DNA of 64,000 bases from positions 933,001 to 997,000 of the forward strand of contig NC_016027.1 in assembly GCF_000182745.2 (NCBI RefSeq). The letters run 5' to 3'. Positions 19,392 to 33,448 of the stretch are shown in pieces (the first letter of the stretch is position 1; each line of letters starts with the position of its first letter). Below the pieces are notes generated by a model. The model saw only the letters and a program-made list of their open reading frames with translations, was not told the DNA's origin and did not search any database. The translations under genes and the position numbers were made by a program. The DNA is from Komagataeibacter medellinensis NBRC 3288 (GTDB taxonomy: Bacteria > Pseudomonadota > Alphaproteobacteria > Acetobacterales > Acetobacteraceae).

Positions 19392-20791
19392 CCTACCCAG
19401 CGCCGGGACCGCTCAAGGCGAGCCTTCCCGCAACACGCACGGCAGCCAATCCTCCCGTCCCCGCGATAAAAGGGATGGGCAACGTACCCGCACGGGTGCC
19501 GCGCGCCCGTTCGGGCACCGCCCTTGTACCGGCAGGCGAGCGGGCGCCCACGCGCAAGCTGCGGACCGGACCATTCAGCGTGCTCGATATCGGCTCGACC
19601 AAGATTGTCTGCCTGATCGGTCGGGGGGAGCCTGACAACACCATCCGTATCCTCGGCCACGGGTGGCGACGTTCGCACGGGGTACGCTCGGGCGGGATCG
19701 TGGACCTGCGCGAGGCGGAAAGTGCTATCCGCGCCGCCGTGGCGCAGGCCGAGGATATGGCGACGGAACGCCGGGATTCCATTTTCGTCAACCTGTCGTG
19801 TGGCCACCCCGAAAGCCGGCACATCAACGCGCGCTGGCCCATAGGCGGGCGCGAGATCACGAAGACCGATGTCAGCCGCATCATTGCCGAGGCCCGCGCC
19901 CGTGCCCTGACCGAAGGGCGCTCGGCCATCCATACCCTGCCGCTGGATTACGCGGTGGATGACACGCAGGAAGTGCTCGACCCGCGCGGGCACCTGTGCG
20001 ACCTGCTCTCGGCGCGGCTGCATGTGATCGACGCCAACACCACGGCGCTGCGCAACCTTGAAGCCGTACTCTCACGCGTGGAACTCAAGATCGAGGGGAT
20101 GGTCTCCTCCCCGCTTGCCTCCGGGCTTGCGGTAATGAACGAGGACGAACGCAACCTGGGTGCGACGGTGGTGGACATGGGCGGCGGCACCACATCCATC
20201 GGGGTGTTTGGCGAAGGGCGGCTGCTGCATACCGCAACAATTCCCGTAGGCGGGCTGCACATCACGCGCGATATCGCCCACGGGCTTTCCACCTCCATCG
20301 ACAATGCCGAGCGGCTCAAGACCATCCACGGCTCGGCCGAACTGCTGGCTGGCGACGACCATGACCCGATCCTTGTGCAACTGATCGGTGACAACGACCA
20401 TCATTACGTCAAAATTCCACGGGCAAAGATCGTATCGATCATTCACCCCCGCGTTGAGGAAACCCTGGAAATGGTACGTGACAGGTTGGAAATGGCCGCT
20501 GTCGGCCCCGCATCCGACGGTCGGGTCATCCTGACCGGGGGAGGATCGCTGCTGGAGGGAATCGGACCGATGGCGGCGCGCATCCTCAACCGGCAGGTCC
20601 GCCTTGGCCGCCCACGCCGAATTGTAGGTCTGCCGGAAAACCCGGCGACGTGGCCGATGTTCTCCACATCGGCGGGACTGCTGGCATGGGCCGCAGGCGC
20701 CGCCGATGAAATGGGCGAACCCGACACGCGCAACGCGCGGCCCGACAGTCTTGTGAGACGTTTTGTAGATTTCATCCGTGACAGGGTATAA
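19388..20791 (+). CDS. ftsA: Cell division protein FtsA
   Basis: FtsA is the actin-like protein that anchors FtsZ to the membrane and signals to the divisome. ATG 19388 overlaps the ftsQ stop (ATGA) and is preferred; an in-frame ATG at 19346 would lie inside ftsQ. The product is about 467 aa. A Pro/Arg-rich extension of ~55 residues precedes the first nucleotide-binding motif VLDIGSTKIVCLIG. The 1C domain, DMGGGTTSIGVF and ILTGGGSLLEG motifs are present. The C-terminus (SLVRRFVDFIRDRV) fits the amphipathic membrane-targeting helix. Confidence 0.94.
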   Translation: MTYPAPGPLKASLPATRTAANPPVPAIKGMGNVPARVPRARSGTALVPAGERAPTRKLRTGPFSVLDIGSTKIVCLIGRGEPDNTIRILGHGWRRSHGVRSGGIVDLREAESAIRAAVAQAEDMATERRDSIFVNLSCGHPESRHINARWPIGGREITKTDVSRIIAEARARALTEGRSAIHTLPLDYAVDDTQEVLDPRGHLCDLLSARLHVIDANTTALRNLEAVLSRVELKIEGMVSSPLASGLAVMNEDERNLGATVVDMGGGTTSIGVFGEGRLLHTATIPVGGLHITRDIAHGLSTSIDNAERLKTIHGSAELLAGDDHDPILVQLIGDNDHHYVKIPRAKIVSIIHPRVEETLEMVRDRLEMAAVGPASDGRVILTGGGSLLEGIGPMAARILNRQVRLGRPRRIVGLPENPATWPMFSTSAGLLAWAAGAADEMGEPDTRNARPDSLVRRFVDFIRDRV

Positions 20792-20868
20792 ACTTGTACG
20801 GAAACCATTTATTGTACTTTAGTTACTAGAATGCCCGCACGCCTACCCCAATCCATCGGGAGCCCAGC

Positions 20869-22389
20869 ATGACCCTCAACCTGACCATCCCGCAACAGAA
20901 TCATTCCGATTTCACGCCCCGCATCACTGTGATCGGGGTTGGCGGCGGTGGTACAAATGCGGTTGACAACATGATCCAGTCGCAGTTGCAGGGAGTGGAA
21001 TTCGTTGTTGCCAACACCGATGCCCAGCAGCTCTCGCACAGCAGCGCGGACCGGCGGATCCAGCTTGGCCCCCATCTGACGCAGGGCCTGGGTGCAGGTG
21101 CGAAGCCCGAGATCGGCCGCGCCGCCGCCGAGGAAGCCTGCGATGAACTCTCACGCCACCTTGACGGCGCGCACATGGTGTTCATTACCGCGGGCATGGG
21201 CGGTGGCACCGGCACGGGGGCGGCCCCTGTCATTGCCCGCATGGCGCGCGAGCGGGGCATCCTGACCGTAGGCGTAGTAACCAAGCCCTTCACGTTTGAA
21301 GGGCAGCGGCGCTCCAAGTCGGCTGATGCAGGCATTGCGGAACTGCAGCAGTTCGTTGATACGCTGATCGTCATCCCCAACCAGAACCTGTTCCGCCTGG
21401 CCAATGAACGCACGAGCTGGAAAGACGCCTTCAAGATGGCGGACAACGTGCTGTACATGGGCGTGCGTGGCGTGACCGATCTGATGATGGCGCCGGGCCT
21501 GGTCAACCTCGACTTTGCCGATATCCGCACCATCATGGCGGAAATGGGAAAGGCCATGATGGGCACGGGCGAGGCCGAGGGCGAGAACCGCGCCGTGGCT
21601 GCGGCCGAGGACGCCATTTCCAACCCGCTGCTGGAAGATACGTCCATGGCGGGCGCGCAGGGCCTGCTTATCAACATCACCGGCGGCGAGGACCTGACCC
21701 TGTTCGAGGTGGACCAGGCGGCCAACCGCATCCGCGAGGAAGTGGCGGAGGATGCCAACATCATCTTCGGTTCCGCCATCGACACCTCGCTCAACGGGCG
21801 TATCCGTGTATCCGTAGTGGCGACGGGCATCGACAACCCGCCCGAGCGTGCCACTACCCAGCCTGAAGCGGCAGCCACACAGGCGGCACCAGCCGCGCAG
21901 GCAGCACCCGCAGCACCGCCAGCAGGGGCAGCCCCCCAGCAGGCCACGACGACGGCCCCGCAGCCCACCGCACAGCCACAGCAGCCGCCCGGCGGCATGC
22001 CAGCGGGCATGGCCCAGCCACGCCCGGCACCACCGCAGGCACCCTCCCCCAACGCCGTGCCGCCGCATGTGGCGCAGCGCAGTGGCTCACCGCGTTCGCC
22101 CCTGTTCACGGAAAGCGCGAAGGCAGCCCCCGCACCTGAACCGCAGCCCGCCGCGCCGCGCAGCCTGTTCGGAATCGTAACGGGTGCGCTGCGCCGCCAC
22201 TCCACCCAGCCGCAGCAGCCCGAGGCACCGCAGCAGCAGCCCCAGACCGCGCGGGCCGAACCCACCATGCAGCAGCCGCCGCCACAGGCCCAGCCCGCGC
22301 CGCAGCAGCAGCCGCCCGCTGGCAGCCCCCCCGCACAGGATGACGGAGGGCTCGACATTCCAGCCTTCCTGCGCCGCCGCTCATCGTAA
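20869..22389 (+). CDS. ftsZ: Cell division protein FtsZ
   Basis: FtsZ is the tubulin-like GTPase that forms the Z ring. The 506-aa protein has the N-terminal [13 protein letters not shown] loop, the tubulin signature [13 protein letters not shown], and the T7 loop region NLDFADI. The globular domain ends near residue 320. A ~170-residue linker rich in Ala, Pro and Gln follows. It ends in the conserved peptide [14 protein letters not shown] that binds FtsA. A 77-bp gap follows ftsA. It contains GGGAG eight bases before the ATG and AT-rich sequence (TTGTAC near 20794) that may be a separate, weakly supported promoter. Confidence 0.97.
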   Translation: MTLNLTIPQQNHSDFTPRITVIGVGGGGTNAVDNMIQSQLQGVEFVVANTDAQQLSHSSADRRIQLGPHLTQGLGAGAKPEIGRAAAEEACDELSRHLDGAHMVFITAGMGGGTGTGAAPVIARMARERGILTVGVVTKPFTFEGQRRSKSADAGIAELQQFVDTLIVIPNQNLFRLANERTSWKDAFKMADNVLYMGVRGVTDLMMAPGLVNLDFADIRTIMAEMGKAMMGTGEAEGENRAVAAAEDAISNPLLEDTSMAGAQGLLINITGGEDLTLFEVDQAANRIREEVAEDANIIFGSAIDTSLNGRIRVSVVATGIDNPPERATTQPEAAATQAAPAAQAAPAAPPAGAAPQQATTTAPQPTAQPQQPPGGMPAGMAQPRPAPPQAPSPNAVPPHVAQRSGSPRSPLFTESAKAAPAPEPQPAAPRSLFGIVTGALRRHSTQPQQPEAPQQQPQTARAEPTMQQPPPQAQPAPQQQPPAGSPPAQDDGGLDIPAFLRRRSS

Positions 22390-22553
22390 ACAAACCCCAC
22401 GGGCCGCCCCGGCAGGCCATGGTCCTTTTGTGGCCCAATATAGGTAACAATAGGCAATAATCCTTGACTATCGCGGGCACAGGCGAGGCAGTAGCATGCA
22501 GCACATGCCAGCTATCCTGCCTCCCTCCAACCCGCCTGCCAAGGACCCCGGCA

Positions 22554-23513
22554 ATGAACGGCATGTCGCCACAGACACAGGTTTCCTTCCTGCCGCCATC
22601 CCGGCAACCGGACGGGCAGATGCAGCACACACTCCGCCAGCCAATCAGCAGTGTGGGGGTCGGGCTGCATACCGGCGCGCGCATCAACCTGCGTCTGGCT
22701 CCGGCACCGGAAAATACCGGCATTGTCTTCCGCCGTTCCGACACCACCCTGCCCCCGCTTGCAGCCCGCCATGACAATGTGGTGGACACGCGCCTGAGCA
22801 CCGTGCTCGGTCAGGAAGGGACTGCCGGACGCATCGCCACGGTGGAACACCTGATGGCCGCACTGGCCGGATGCGGCATAGATAATGCCCTCGTCGAGGT
22901 GGACGGGCCTGAAATGCCGGTGTTTGACGGGTCATCCGCCGAATTCGTTTTCCTGCTGGAATGCGCGGGCATTGTGGCACAGGCGGCACCGCGCCAGCAT
23001 GTCCATGTGAACCGCACGGTAAGGGTAGAAGAGGGTGATGCCTTTGCCGAACTCTCCCCCGCGCGGCAACCCGGCCTGGCGCTGGACATTTCCATTGATT
23101 TCGTCGCCCCCGCCATCGGCCAGCAACGCTATGCGGCCCGGATGGAAGGCAGTCTGTTCCGCCAGCACCTGAGCATGGCGCGTACCTTTGTCGAGCAGCC
23201 GGAAATTGATTACCTGCATTCCATCGGGCTTGCACGCGGCGGATCGCTGGACAACGCCATTGTTGTCAACGGCACCAGCGTGCTCAACCCCGCTGGCCTA
23301 CGTCACCCGCATGAATTCGTACGCCACAAGATGCTTGATGCGGTTGGTGACCTGTACATGGCGGGCGGCATGATCAGTGGCCAGTTCCGTGGGCACAAAT
23401 CGGGCCATACACTCAATAACCGCCTGCTGCGCAAACTGTTTGCAAGTGCCGAGAACTGGCATCGTGCGCCCCTTGGCGCCCCCGCCGCCAGCCTGCAGAC
23501 ACGCGCGGCATGA
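22554..23513 (+). CDS. lpxC: UDP-3-O-acyl-N-acetylglucosamine deacetylase
   Basis: LpxC is the zinc deacetylase that commits substrate to lipid A synthesis. ATG 22554 was chosen because AAGGA lies eight bases upstream; the frame is open to 22464. The 319-aa product has the zinc ligand region TVEHLMAALAGCGIDN, FDGSSAEFVFLL, VRHKMLDAVGDLYMAGG (His and Asp zinc ligands) and GHKSGHTLNNRLL (catalytic His). It is commonly the gene after ftsZ in proteobacteria. Confidence 0.95.
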   Translation: MNGMSPQTQVSFLPPSRQPDGQMQHTLRQPISSVGVGLHTGARINLRLAPAPENTGIVFRRSDTTLPPLAARHDNVVDTRLSTVLGQEGTAGRIATVEHLMAALAGCGIDNALVEVDGPEMPVFDGSSAEFVFLLECAGIVAQAAPRQHVHVNRTVRVEEGDAFAELSPARQPGLALDISIDFVAPAIGQQRYAARMEGSLFRQHLSMARTFVEQPEIDYLHSIGLARGGSLDNAIVVNGTSVLNPAGLRHPHEFVRHKMLDAVGDLYMAGGMISGQFRGHKSGHTLNNRLLRKLFASAENWHRAPLGAPAASLQTRAA

Positions 23514-23595
23514 CGGGGGTTGACGAAATCCGCATGCGGAGACTTCACCCGCTCCCGGCACATGATATAAAGCTCCCGTAACTGGAAGAGCTGGC

Positions 23596-24480
23596 ATGTT
23601 CGCACGCAGATCACATTATACTCCCCTGCCCCCCCGCGGCACGCGTATGCCGGCGCGCTGGCTTGCCCTTCTGCCCCTGGCTGGCATGCTGGCGGCGTGT
23701 GGCCAGAGTGCCAGCAGCATCAATGAACGTGCGCCGCGTGTAGGCTCAGCCGAGACACTGTACAACAACGGTGTCGATGCGCTACGCTCGGATCGCTACC
23801 TGCTGTCGGTCAACCAGTTCGACACATTGCAGCGCAACTACCCCTATTCCCAGTACACGGCCAATGCGCAGTTGATGGAGGGATATGCCAACTACCTGCT
23901 TAACAAATACCCCGAAGCAGTGCAGCAGCTTGACCGCTTCCTGGAACTGCACCCCACCAGCGCCGATGCCGCTTACGCCTTCTATCTGCGCGCCCTGTGC
24001 TATTACGAGCAGGTGGCCGACGTGCAGCGTGACCAGCAGGGCACGATCGAGGCCATGGACGCGCTGGAGGAAGTTATCACCCGCTTCCCCCAAAGCCCCT
24101 ATTCGCGTGATGCGCAACTGAAGATCGACCTGTGCCGCGACCATCTGGCAGGCAAGGAAATGCTGGTAGGCCGGTGGTACCAGCAGCAGAACGACTACTC
24201 CGCTGCCGCGGGCCGCTACCAGCGCGTGGTGCAGGATTTCCAGACCACCAACCACGTGCCCGAAGCGCTTGAGCGGTTGGTGGAGGTCTATCTGGACATG
24301 GGCCTGCTGGAACAGGCACGCAAGACGGGTGCCGTGCTGGCCTACAACTACCCCAGCAGCAAATGGTACACGGATGCATATGACCATCTGCGCGCGCACC
24401 ACCTGATCAAGAGCGTGGATGGCAAGGACCACAAGCAGGGACGCAACGTATTCTCGCGGGCATGGCATTCGATTTTCTGA
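23596..24480 (+). CDS. bamD: Outer membrane protein assembly factor BamD
   Basis: BamD is the essential lipoprotein of the BAM complex that inserts beta-barrel proteins. The 294-aa product has a signal peptide and a lipobox LAAC (Cys near residue 35), followed by TPR repeats (AETLYNNGVDALRSDRY, YANYLLNKYPEAVQQLDRFL, YYEQVADVQRDQQGTIEAM). ATG 23596 has a GGAAGAG site; an internal ATG at 23647 would give a shorter n-region but has a poor site. Confidence 0.92.
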   Translation: MFARRSHYTPLPPRGTRMPARWLALLPLAGMLAACGQSASSINERAPRVGSAETLYNNGVDALRSDRYLLSVNQFDTLQRNYPYSQYTANAQLMEGYANYLLNKYPEAVQQLDRFLELHPTSADAAYAFYLRALCYYEQVADVQRDQQGTIEAMDALEEVITRFPQSPYSRDAQLKIDLCRDHLAGKEMLVGRWYQQQNDYSAAAGRYQRVVQDFQTTNHVPEALERLVEVYLDMGLLEQARKTGAVLAYNYPSSKWYTDAYDHLRAHHLIKSVDGKDHKQGRNVFSRAWHSIF

Positions 24481-24519
24481 TTTGCGCCAGCGCTTTCGTG
24501 TGCTGAACAGGAACCCTTC

Positions 24520-28396
<3,877 letters not shown>

Positions 28397-28713
28397 AACA
28401 GGTTGCCCCACCCGGTTGCGGGGGCTGGCACCACCACGTTGCTGCATGGTGGCATTACGCCGCCATTACGTTTTGGTTCCGTTACGGAATGCCCGGCCAG
28501 CCGGTCCCGTCGCCACCGGGCCACAGGGCAATAACAAAAGGCAACACACTGATGCATAACATAAGTGTGGCCTTGCCTGTCTCTGTCGCGTAACGTTTAC
28601 TGACACGAGGGGTGCCATCAATTTACGGGCATCCGTGCGGGCGGGCCCGACCCGCTGGCACGCCAGACCGCCGCAACGGGGTGCGGCATGCATTATCAGG
28701 GGGATAGCATCTC
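28397..28713 (+). promoter_or_regulatory. Leader able to form hairpins upstream of BMP-type transporter genes
   Basis: This 317-base gap holds no gene I can support. Its 3' half can fold. GGGTGCC at 28610-28616 pairs with GGCATCC at 28628-28634 (one G-U). GCGGG and CCCGC near 28637-28655 form a second stem inside a longer GTGC/GCAC pairing. A third GC-rich hairpin lies before the start codon. GGGGGATAGC upstream of ATG 28714 is the likely ribosome binding site. It may be a regulatory leader for the importer. I could not match it to a known riboswitch; the TPP core CTGAGA is absent. Confidence 0.3.
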
Positions 28714-29841
28714 ATGACAGTTTCAGGGCCGCGGGGGCGGTTGCTGACAACACGCCGGGGCCTGCTGGGCATGGCCGGGGCAGCCGGGTCCGGCCTGCTG
28801 CTGCCACGCGGCGCACGGGCCGCCGCAACACCCGCATGGCGCAGGCCGCTGGCGGAAGAAGATGCGGTGATCGCCTTTGGCCATACCGGCCCGATTACCG
28901 ATGGCGGCTGGTCCATGGTACATGACCGTGGCGTGCAGGCAGTGCGGCGGACCTTCCCCAGACTGCGCACAATCTATGTGGAAAGCGTGCCCTATTCCGC
29001 CGATGCCACGCGCATCTTTCGCCAGTTCGTGGCCGAAGGCGCGCAGATGGTTTTCGCAACGTCGGAATATGGCGACTTCATAAAGGACGTATCGGACCGC
29101 GCGCCAGACGTGGCCTTCATGGAATGCGACGGCACGAACGTGACCGGCAACCTGGGCTGGTATTACGTGGCGCACTGGTACGCCAGCTACATCATCGGCA
29201 TTGTGGCCGGGTTGATGACGCGCACGGGCAAGATCGGATTCCTTGGCGCGTTTCCCATCCCTTCGGTCTATGCCTCGGCCAATGCAACGCTGCTTGGCGC
29301 ACAATCGGTCAACCCGGCTGTTACGCTACAGAGCATTACCATCAACGCCTGGTTCGACCCGCAGGCCGCAACCCAGGCCGCGACCGCGCTGGCCGATAAC
29401 GGGTGCGACATCCTGTGCGGCATCATGGATGAACCAGCCTACCTGCGCGTGGCGCTGCAGCGTGGGCTGAAGGCGGTGATGTGGAATACCGGCATGCTGG
29501 AGTTCGGGCCGGAAGCCTATATCAGCTCCGTAACGCTGGACTTCAACGATTTCTATGTCTCGCAGGTGCGTGACCTGCTGGCGGGCACATGGCAGCCGCA
29601 GGGCCGGTTCCTGACACTGGGTCACGGCGTTGACCGCGATGGCTGGGGACCAACCGTACCACCGGAAGCGGCAAGGCAGGCCGATGCCATGCGCACCCGG
29701 CTGATGGCAGGCTACAACCCGTTCCGCGGCCCGATCCATGACAATCATGGCCGCCTGCGCGTGCCGGCGGGGGCGGAATTGAGCGATGTGGAAATCTACC
29801 ATAGCGACTGGGCTGTAGCGGGAGTATCGGGCCTTGAGTAA
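28714..29841 (+). CDS. BMP-family ABC transporter substrate-binding protein
   Basis: This is the periplasmic binding protein of a BMP/PnrA-type importer, a family that mostly carries purine nucleosides. The 375-aa product starts with a twin-arginine-like signal (TTRRGLLGMAGAAG, then an Ala-rich cleavage region near residue 37). Family motifs VIAFGHTGPITDGGWSMVHDRG and IGFLGAFPIPSVYASANA are present. It is the first of four overlapping genes ending at 33422. The exact substrate (nucleoside, or another small molecule) is inferred only from the family. Confidence 0.85.
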   Translation: MTVSGPRGRLLTTRRGLLGMAGAAGSGLLLPRGARAAATPAWRRPLAEEDAVIAFGHTGPITDGGWSMVHDRGVQAVRRTFPRLRTIYVESVPYSADATRIFRQFVAEGAQMVFATSEYGDFIKDVSDRAPDVAFMECDGTNVTGNLGWYYVAHWYASYIIGIVAGLMTRTGKIGFLGAFPIPSVYASANATLLGAQSVNPAVTLQSITINAWFDPQAATQAATALADNGCDILCGIMDEPAYLRVALQRGLKAVMWNTGMLEFGPEAYISSVTLDFNDFYVSQVRDLLAGTWQPQGRFLTLGHGVDRDGWGPTVPPEAARQADAMRTRLMAGYNPFRGPIHDNHGRLRVPAGAELSDVEIYHSDWAVAGVSGLE

Positions 29842-31423
29842 GCACGCCTCCCCCGCCGGCATGCCGCCCGGCACGCCGCCGGTGCTGCAGTTGCGCGGCA
29901 TTGGTAAATTCTTCCCCGGTGTCATTGCCAACAAGGACGTGGACCTTGATGTCTGGCCCGGTGAGATCCATGCCCTGCTGGGCGAGAACGGAGCCGGCAA
30001 GTCCACGCTGATGAACGTGGTGACCGGCATCTACCAGCCCGAGGAAGGCGAGATCATCCTTGATGGCTACGGCCAGACCTTCGCCTCCCCACAGGATGCG
30101 ATCCGGGCGGGCATCGGCATGGTGCACCAGCACTTCAAGCTGGTGCAGGCCTTTACGGTAGCGGAAAACATCCACCTTGGCTGGGACGAGGCGCCGCGCA
30201 TGGCGTCCCCCGCCGTACTGGAAGCCCGCACGCGCGAGATTTCGGAGCGCTTCGGCTTTCCCGTCCGGCCCGATGCGCGCGTGTGCGACCTGTCGGCTGG
30301 CGAGCAGCAGCGTGTCGAGATCCTGCGCGTGCTGGCGCGCAGGGCACGACTGCTGATCATGGATGAACCCACCGCCGTGCTGACGCCGGAGGAGACAGGC
30401 GAACTGTTCCGCGCGCTGAGGGCGTTCCGCGCGCAGGGCAACGCAGTCATCATCATCAGCCATAAGCTTGATGAAGTGATGGAGATTTCCGACCGCGTGA
30501 GCATCCTGCGCGGCGGCCGTAAGGTGGACACATTCACAACGGCAGACTGCACCCCCTCCATGCTGGCCGCCACCATGGTGGGGCGTGACATCGTGCGCCG
30601 CAACATGCGCGTCCGCCCCGAAGGGGCTGCCCCCATCGCCGCCGATCCGGTCATGCAACTGCGCCACGTCAGCGTGCGCGACGGGCGCGGCGTGGAGACA
30701 CTGCGTGACGTAAGCCTTGACCTGCATGGCGGCGAGATCCTGGGCATTGCCGGTGTGGCGGGCAACGGCCAGCGCGAACTGACACAGGTTCTGACCGGGC
30801 TTGTCGCGCGCACGACGGGCGAGATCGTGCTTGACGGCCAGCCCGTGGTGCAGGCCGACCCGGCCCTGTTCGCCCATGCGGGCGTGGGCCATATACCCGA
30901 GGACCGGCTGCGCAGCGCGCTGGCCCCTTCCCTGTCAATCACGGCCAACATGGCGCTGCGGGAATACACACAAGCCCCCATCGACCGCCATGGCCTGTAT
31001 GATGCCAAGGCCGCGGGCGAACTGGCGCAGGGCATTGCGGAACTCGCGCAGGTCAGTATTCCCGATTTTGCCATGCCGATCCGCAACCTGTCGGGCGGCA
31101 ACCAGCAGCGCCTTGTGGCCCGGCGCGAGATCCGCATCGCCACCCGTGTGCTGGTGGCCGCCTACCCCGCGCGCGGGCTGGATATTGGTGCGATCGCCAC
31201 CATGCTGGGCTACCTGACCGACCTGCGCGACCAGGGAGTGGCGGTTGTTTTCATATCGGAAGACCTGGAGGATCTGCTCAACGTGTCCGACCGGATCGGG
31301 GTGATGTTCCACGGACGGCTGATGTCCATTCTCGATGCCAAGGATGCTGACATGGCCACCATCGGCCTGCTGATGGGCGGGCGCGAACCTGCGGACCTGC
31401 CGGGCGCGGGAGTACCGCAGTAA
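29834..31423 (+). CDS. ABC transporter ATP-binding protein with two ABC domains (nucleoside type)
   Basis: This is the energising ATPase of the importer. The 529-aa protein starts at TTG, overlapping the previous stop by eight bases, with GGGAG upstream. The first ABC half is complete: Walker A GENGAGKST, signature LSAGEQQRVEI and Walker B LLIMDEPTAVL. The second half lacks a normal Walker A (GVAGNGQREL) but keeps LSGGNQQRLV, as is usual for this dual-domain family. It shares a base with the downstream permease (TAATG). Confidence 0.9.
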   Translation: MSKHASPAGMPPGTPPVLQLRGIGKFFPGVIANKDVDLDVWPGEIHALLGENGAGKSTLMNVVTGIYQPEEGEIILDGYGQTFASPQDAIRAGIGMVHQHFKLVQAFTVAENIHLGWDEAPRMASPAVLEARTREISERFGFPVRPDARVCDLSAGEQQRVEILRVLARRARLLIMDEPTAVLTPEETGELFRALRAFRAQGNAVIIISHKLDEVMEISDRVSILRGGRKVDTFTTADCTPSMLAATMVGRDIVRRNMRVRPEGAAPIAADPVMQLRHVSVRDGRGVETLRDVSLDLHGGEILGIAGVAGNGQRELTQVLTGLVARTTGEIVLDGQPVVQADPALFAHAGVGHIPEDRLRSALAPSLSITANMALREYTQAPIDRHGLYDAKAAGELAQGIAELAQVSIPDFAMPIRNLSGGNQQRLVARREIRIATRVLVAAYPARGLDIGAIATMLGYLTDLRDQGVAVVFISEDLEDLLNVSDRIGVMFHGRLMSILDAKDADMATIGLLMGGREPADLPGAGVPQ

Positions 31424-32487
31424 TGGCCACGCATGCTTTTCAACGCCTGCCCACCGCACCGGCGGGGCGTATCCTCATGCTCAGGCTTGCGGCCATCGTG
31501 CTGTCGCTGTTCATCATTGCGGGCGTGCTCGCACTTTCCGGGCACAGTCCGTTCATGCTGGCGGAACTGATCGTGCGTTCCACCATCGGCTCGCGCTTCG
31601 GGCTGGAAGACCTGGCCCTGTTCATGTGTCCGCTGCTGCTTACGGGTGCCGCCGTATGCGTATGCGGCACGATCGGGCTGTGGAATATAGGGGCGGAAGG
31701 CCAGTTCTATGCTGGCGCCATTGCCGCTACCGGCGTGGCCCTTGGCCTGCATGGACCAGCCGCCATGGTGCTGCCGCTCATGACCATTGCCGGCATCATG
31801 GGAGGCATGGCATGGATTGCGGTGCCCACGCTGGCACGCGCCTATGCCGGGGTGAACGAGATCATCACCACGCTGCTGCTCAATTTCATCGCCTCGCTTC
31901 TTACCTATTACCTGACTACCGGGCCATGGCGGGACCGCATAAGCGGGGCGCAGGTTTCCACACAGCGGCTTTCGGTCTCCATTCCCGAAATGTGGGGTAT
32001 CGTGCACTGGGGCTTTCCCGTAGCCATCGTGATCGTGATCGGGCTGGCGCTTGTACTGTCGCGCACACGGTGGGGATATGAAATCCGCATTGGTGGTGCC
32101 AACCCCGAAGCCGCGCGTTATGCCGGAATTCCGGTGCGACTGCGCATCATTTCGGTCATGCTGCTCTCGGGCGGGCTGGCGGGGCTGGCTGGCATGTTCG
32201 AAGTCGCGGGCACAGTGCACCGGCTGCAGGGCGGCATGGCCAATAATTTCGGTTATCTGGGCATTGTGGTGGCGGTGCTGGCGCGTGGGTCGTGCCTGAG
32301 CGTGATCCCGGCGGCCCTGCTCATGGCGCTGATCCTGGATTCTGGCATTGTCATGCAAACGCAACAACTCTCGGCCTCGGTCGTGCTGGCCATTACCGGG
32401 CTGATCCTGTTCCTGATCGCCATTGGCGATGAACTGGCCCATTACCGGCCTGTCGCCCGCACCACCACAGGGGAAAAAGCCCGATGA
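31423..32487 (+). CDS. ABC transporter permease, BMP/nucleoside-type (first subunit)
   Basis: This inner-membrane permease belongs to the branched-chain/nucleoside-type permease superfamily. The 354-aa product has eight or more hydrophobic segments. The conserved cytosolic coupling region is ANPEAARYAGIPVRL, and GLWNIGAEGQFYAGAIAA and ITTLLLNFIASLL also fit the family. It overlaps the ATPase gene upstream and the second permease downstream (ATGA), so the two permeases probably form a heterodimer. Confidence 0.88.
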   Translation: MATHAFQRLPTAPAGRILMLRLAAIVLSLFIIAGVLALSGHSPFMLAELIVRSTIGSRFGLEDLALFMCPLLLTGAAVCVCGTIGLWNIGAEGQFYAGAIAATGVALGLHGPAAMVLPLMTIAGIMGGMAWIAVPTLARAYAGVNEIITTLLLNFIASLLTYYLTTGPWRDRISGAQVSTQRLSVSIPEMWGIVHWGFPVAIVIVIGLALVLSRTRWGYEIRIGGANPEAARYAGIPVRLRIISVMLLSGGLAGLAGMFEVAGTVHRLQGGMANNFGYLGIVVAVLARGSCLSVIPAALLMALILDSGIVMQTQQLSASVVLAITGLILFLIAIGDELAHYRPVARTTTGEKAR

Positions 32488-33422
32488 TCGCGTTGCTGAC
32501 AGGCATGCTGGCTACTGCCGTTCTGGCGGGTGGCGTACTGGCGCTGGCCGCCCTGGGGGAAGTGCTGGCCGAACGGGTTGGCGTAACCAACCTGGGTGTG
32601 GAAGGACTGATGGCGCTTGGTGCGGTTATGGCGGTCATTACCGTCTCCTCCGTGCCATCGCCCTGGATCGGGCTTCTGGCCGCCACCGTGGTGGGGGCGC
32701 TGGGGGGGCTGGTCTTTGCATTCGGGGCTGTGGTGATGCGCGCCAACCAGGTACTGTGCGGGCTGGCCACGACCTTTATGGGGCTGGGGCTATCCACTGC
32801 GATCGGGCACAATTACGCGGGCCAGCCGGTGGCCACGACGTTCGGCCATGTTGCCATCCCGCTGCTTTCCACCATTCCGGTGATCGGGCCGGCCTTTTTC
32901 GGGCAGAACATCCTGATCATACCGATCTATGTCCTGCTGCCGCTGGCGGTCCATGTCATCATGTTCCGTACCCGCCACGGGCTGAACATGCGTGCGGTGG
33001 GCGAAAACCCGGCAGCGGCGGATGCGGCGGGCATTCCGGTCATGACCATGCGGCTGGGCTATGTCATCCTTGGCGGAGCCCTGGCGGGCATGGCGGGGGG
33101 CTACCTGACCCTGACCTATGTACCGGTCTGGTCGGAAGGCATGGTGGCCGGTCGCGGGTGGATTGCGCTGGCGCTGGTCATCTTTGCAGGCTACCGGCCG
33201 GTTATCGTCACCCTTTCGGCCCTGCTGTTCGGGCTGGTGACGGCACTGTCCTTTGTGGGGCAGGCGCATAACTGGCCCATTGACCCCGCTTTCCTGAACA
33301 TGCTGCCCTATCTGGGCACGATGGCCTTCATCATCGTGCCGGTTGTCGTGTGGCACCGCATGCGCCGGATCATGGCGGCCCCGGCATCGCTGGGGCAGCC
33401 CTACTACAGGGATGTGCGCTGA
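32484..33422 (+). CDS. ABC transporter permease, BMP/nucleoside-type (second subunit)
   Basis: This is the partner permease of the importer. The 312-aa polytopic protein has GVTNLGVEGLMALGAV near the N-terminus and the coupling segment ENPAAADAAGIPV (about residues 174-186), parallel to the first permease. It ends the operon at a TGA; a dispersed hairpin repeat follows 27 bases later and may act as a transcript end. Confidence 0.88.
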   Translation: MIALLTGMLATAVLAGGVLALAALGEVLAERVGVTNLGVEGLMALGAVMAVITVSSVPSPWIGLLAATVVGALGGLVFAFGAVVMRANQVLCGLATTFMGLGLSTAIGHNYAGQPVATTFGHVAIPLLSTIPVIGPAFFGQNILIIPIYVLLPLAVHVIMFRTRHGLNMRAVGENPAAADAAGIPVMTMRLGYVILGGALAGMAGGYLTLTYVPVWSEGMVAGRGWIALALVIFAGYRPVIVTLSALLFGLVTALSFVGQAHNWPIDPAFLNMLPYLGTMAFIIVPVVVWHRMRRIMAAPASLGQPYYRDVR

Positions 33423-33448
33423 AAAGCCGAGAAAACGGATAGAAGATT

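Noticed and set aside
20901-22457. 518-aa frame antisense to ftsZ, and similar long antisense frames at 4601-5746, 29543-30892 and 31210-32442
   Set aside because: GC-rich genes leave open antisense frames; these lie opposite recognised genes, have low-complexity composition and no family motifs.
28600-28713. TPP riboswitch upstream of the importer
   Set aside because: A GGGGTGCC start is suggestive, but the CTGAGA core and the downstream pyrophosphate-binding segment are missing.
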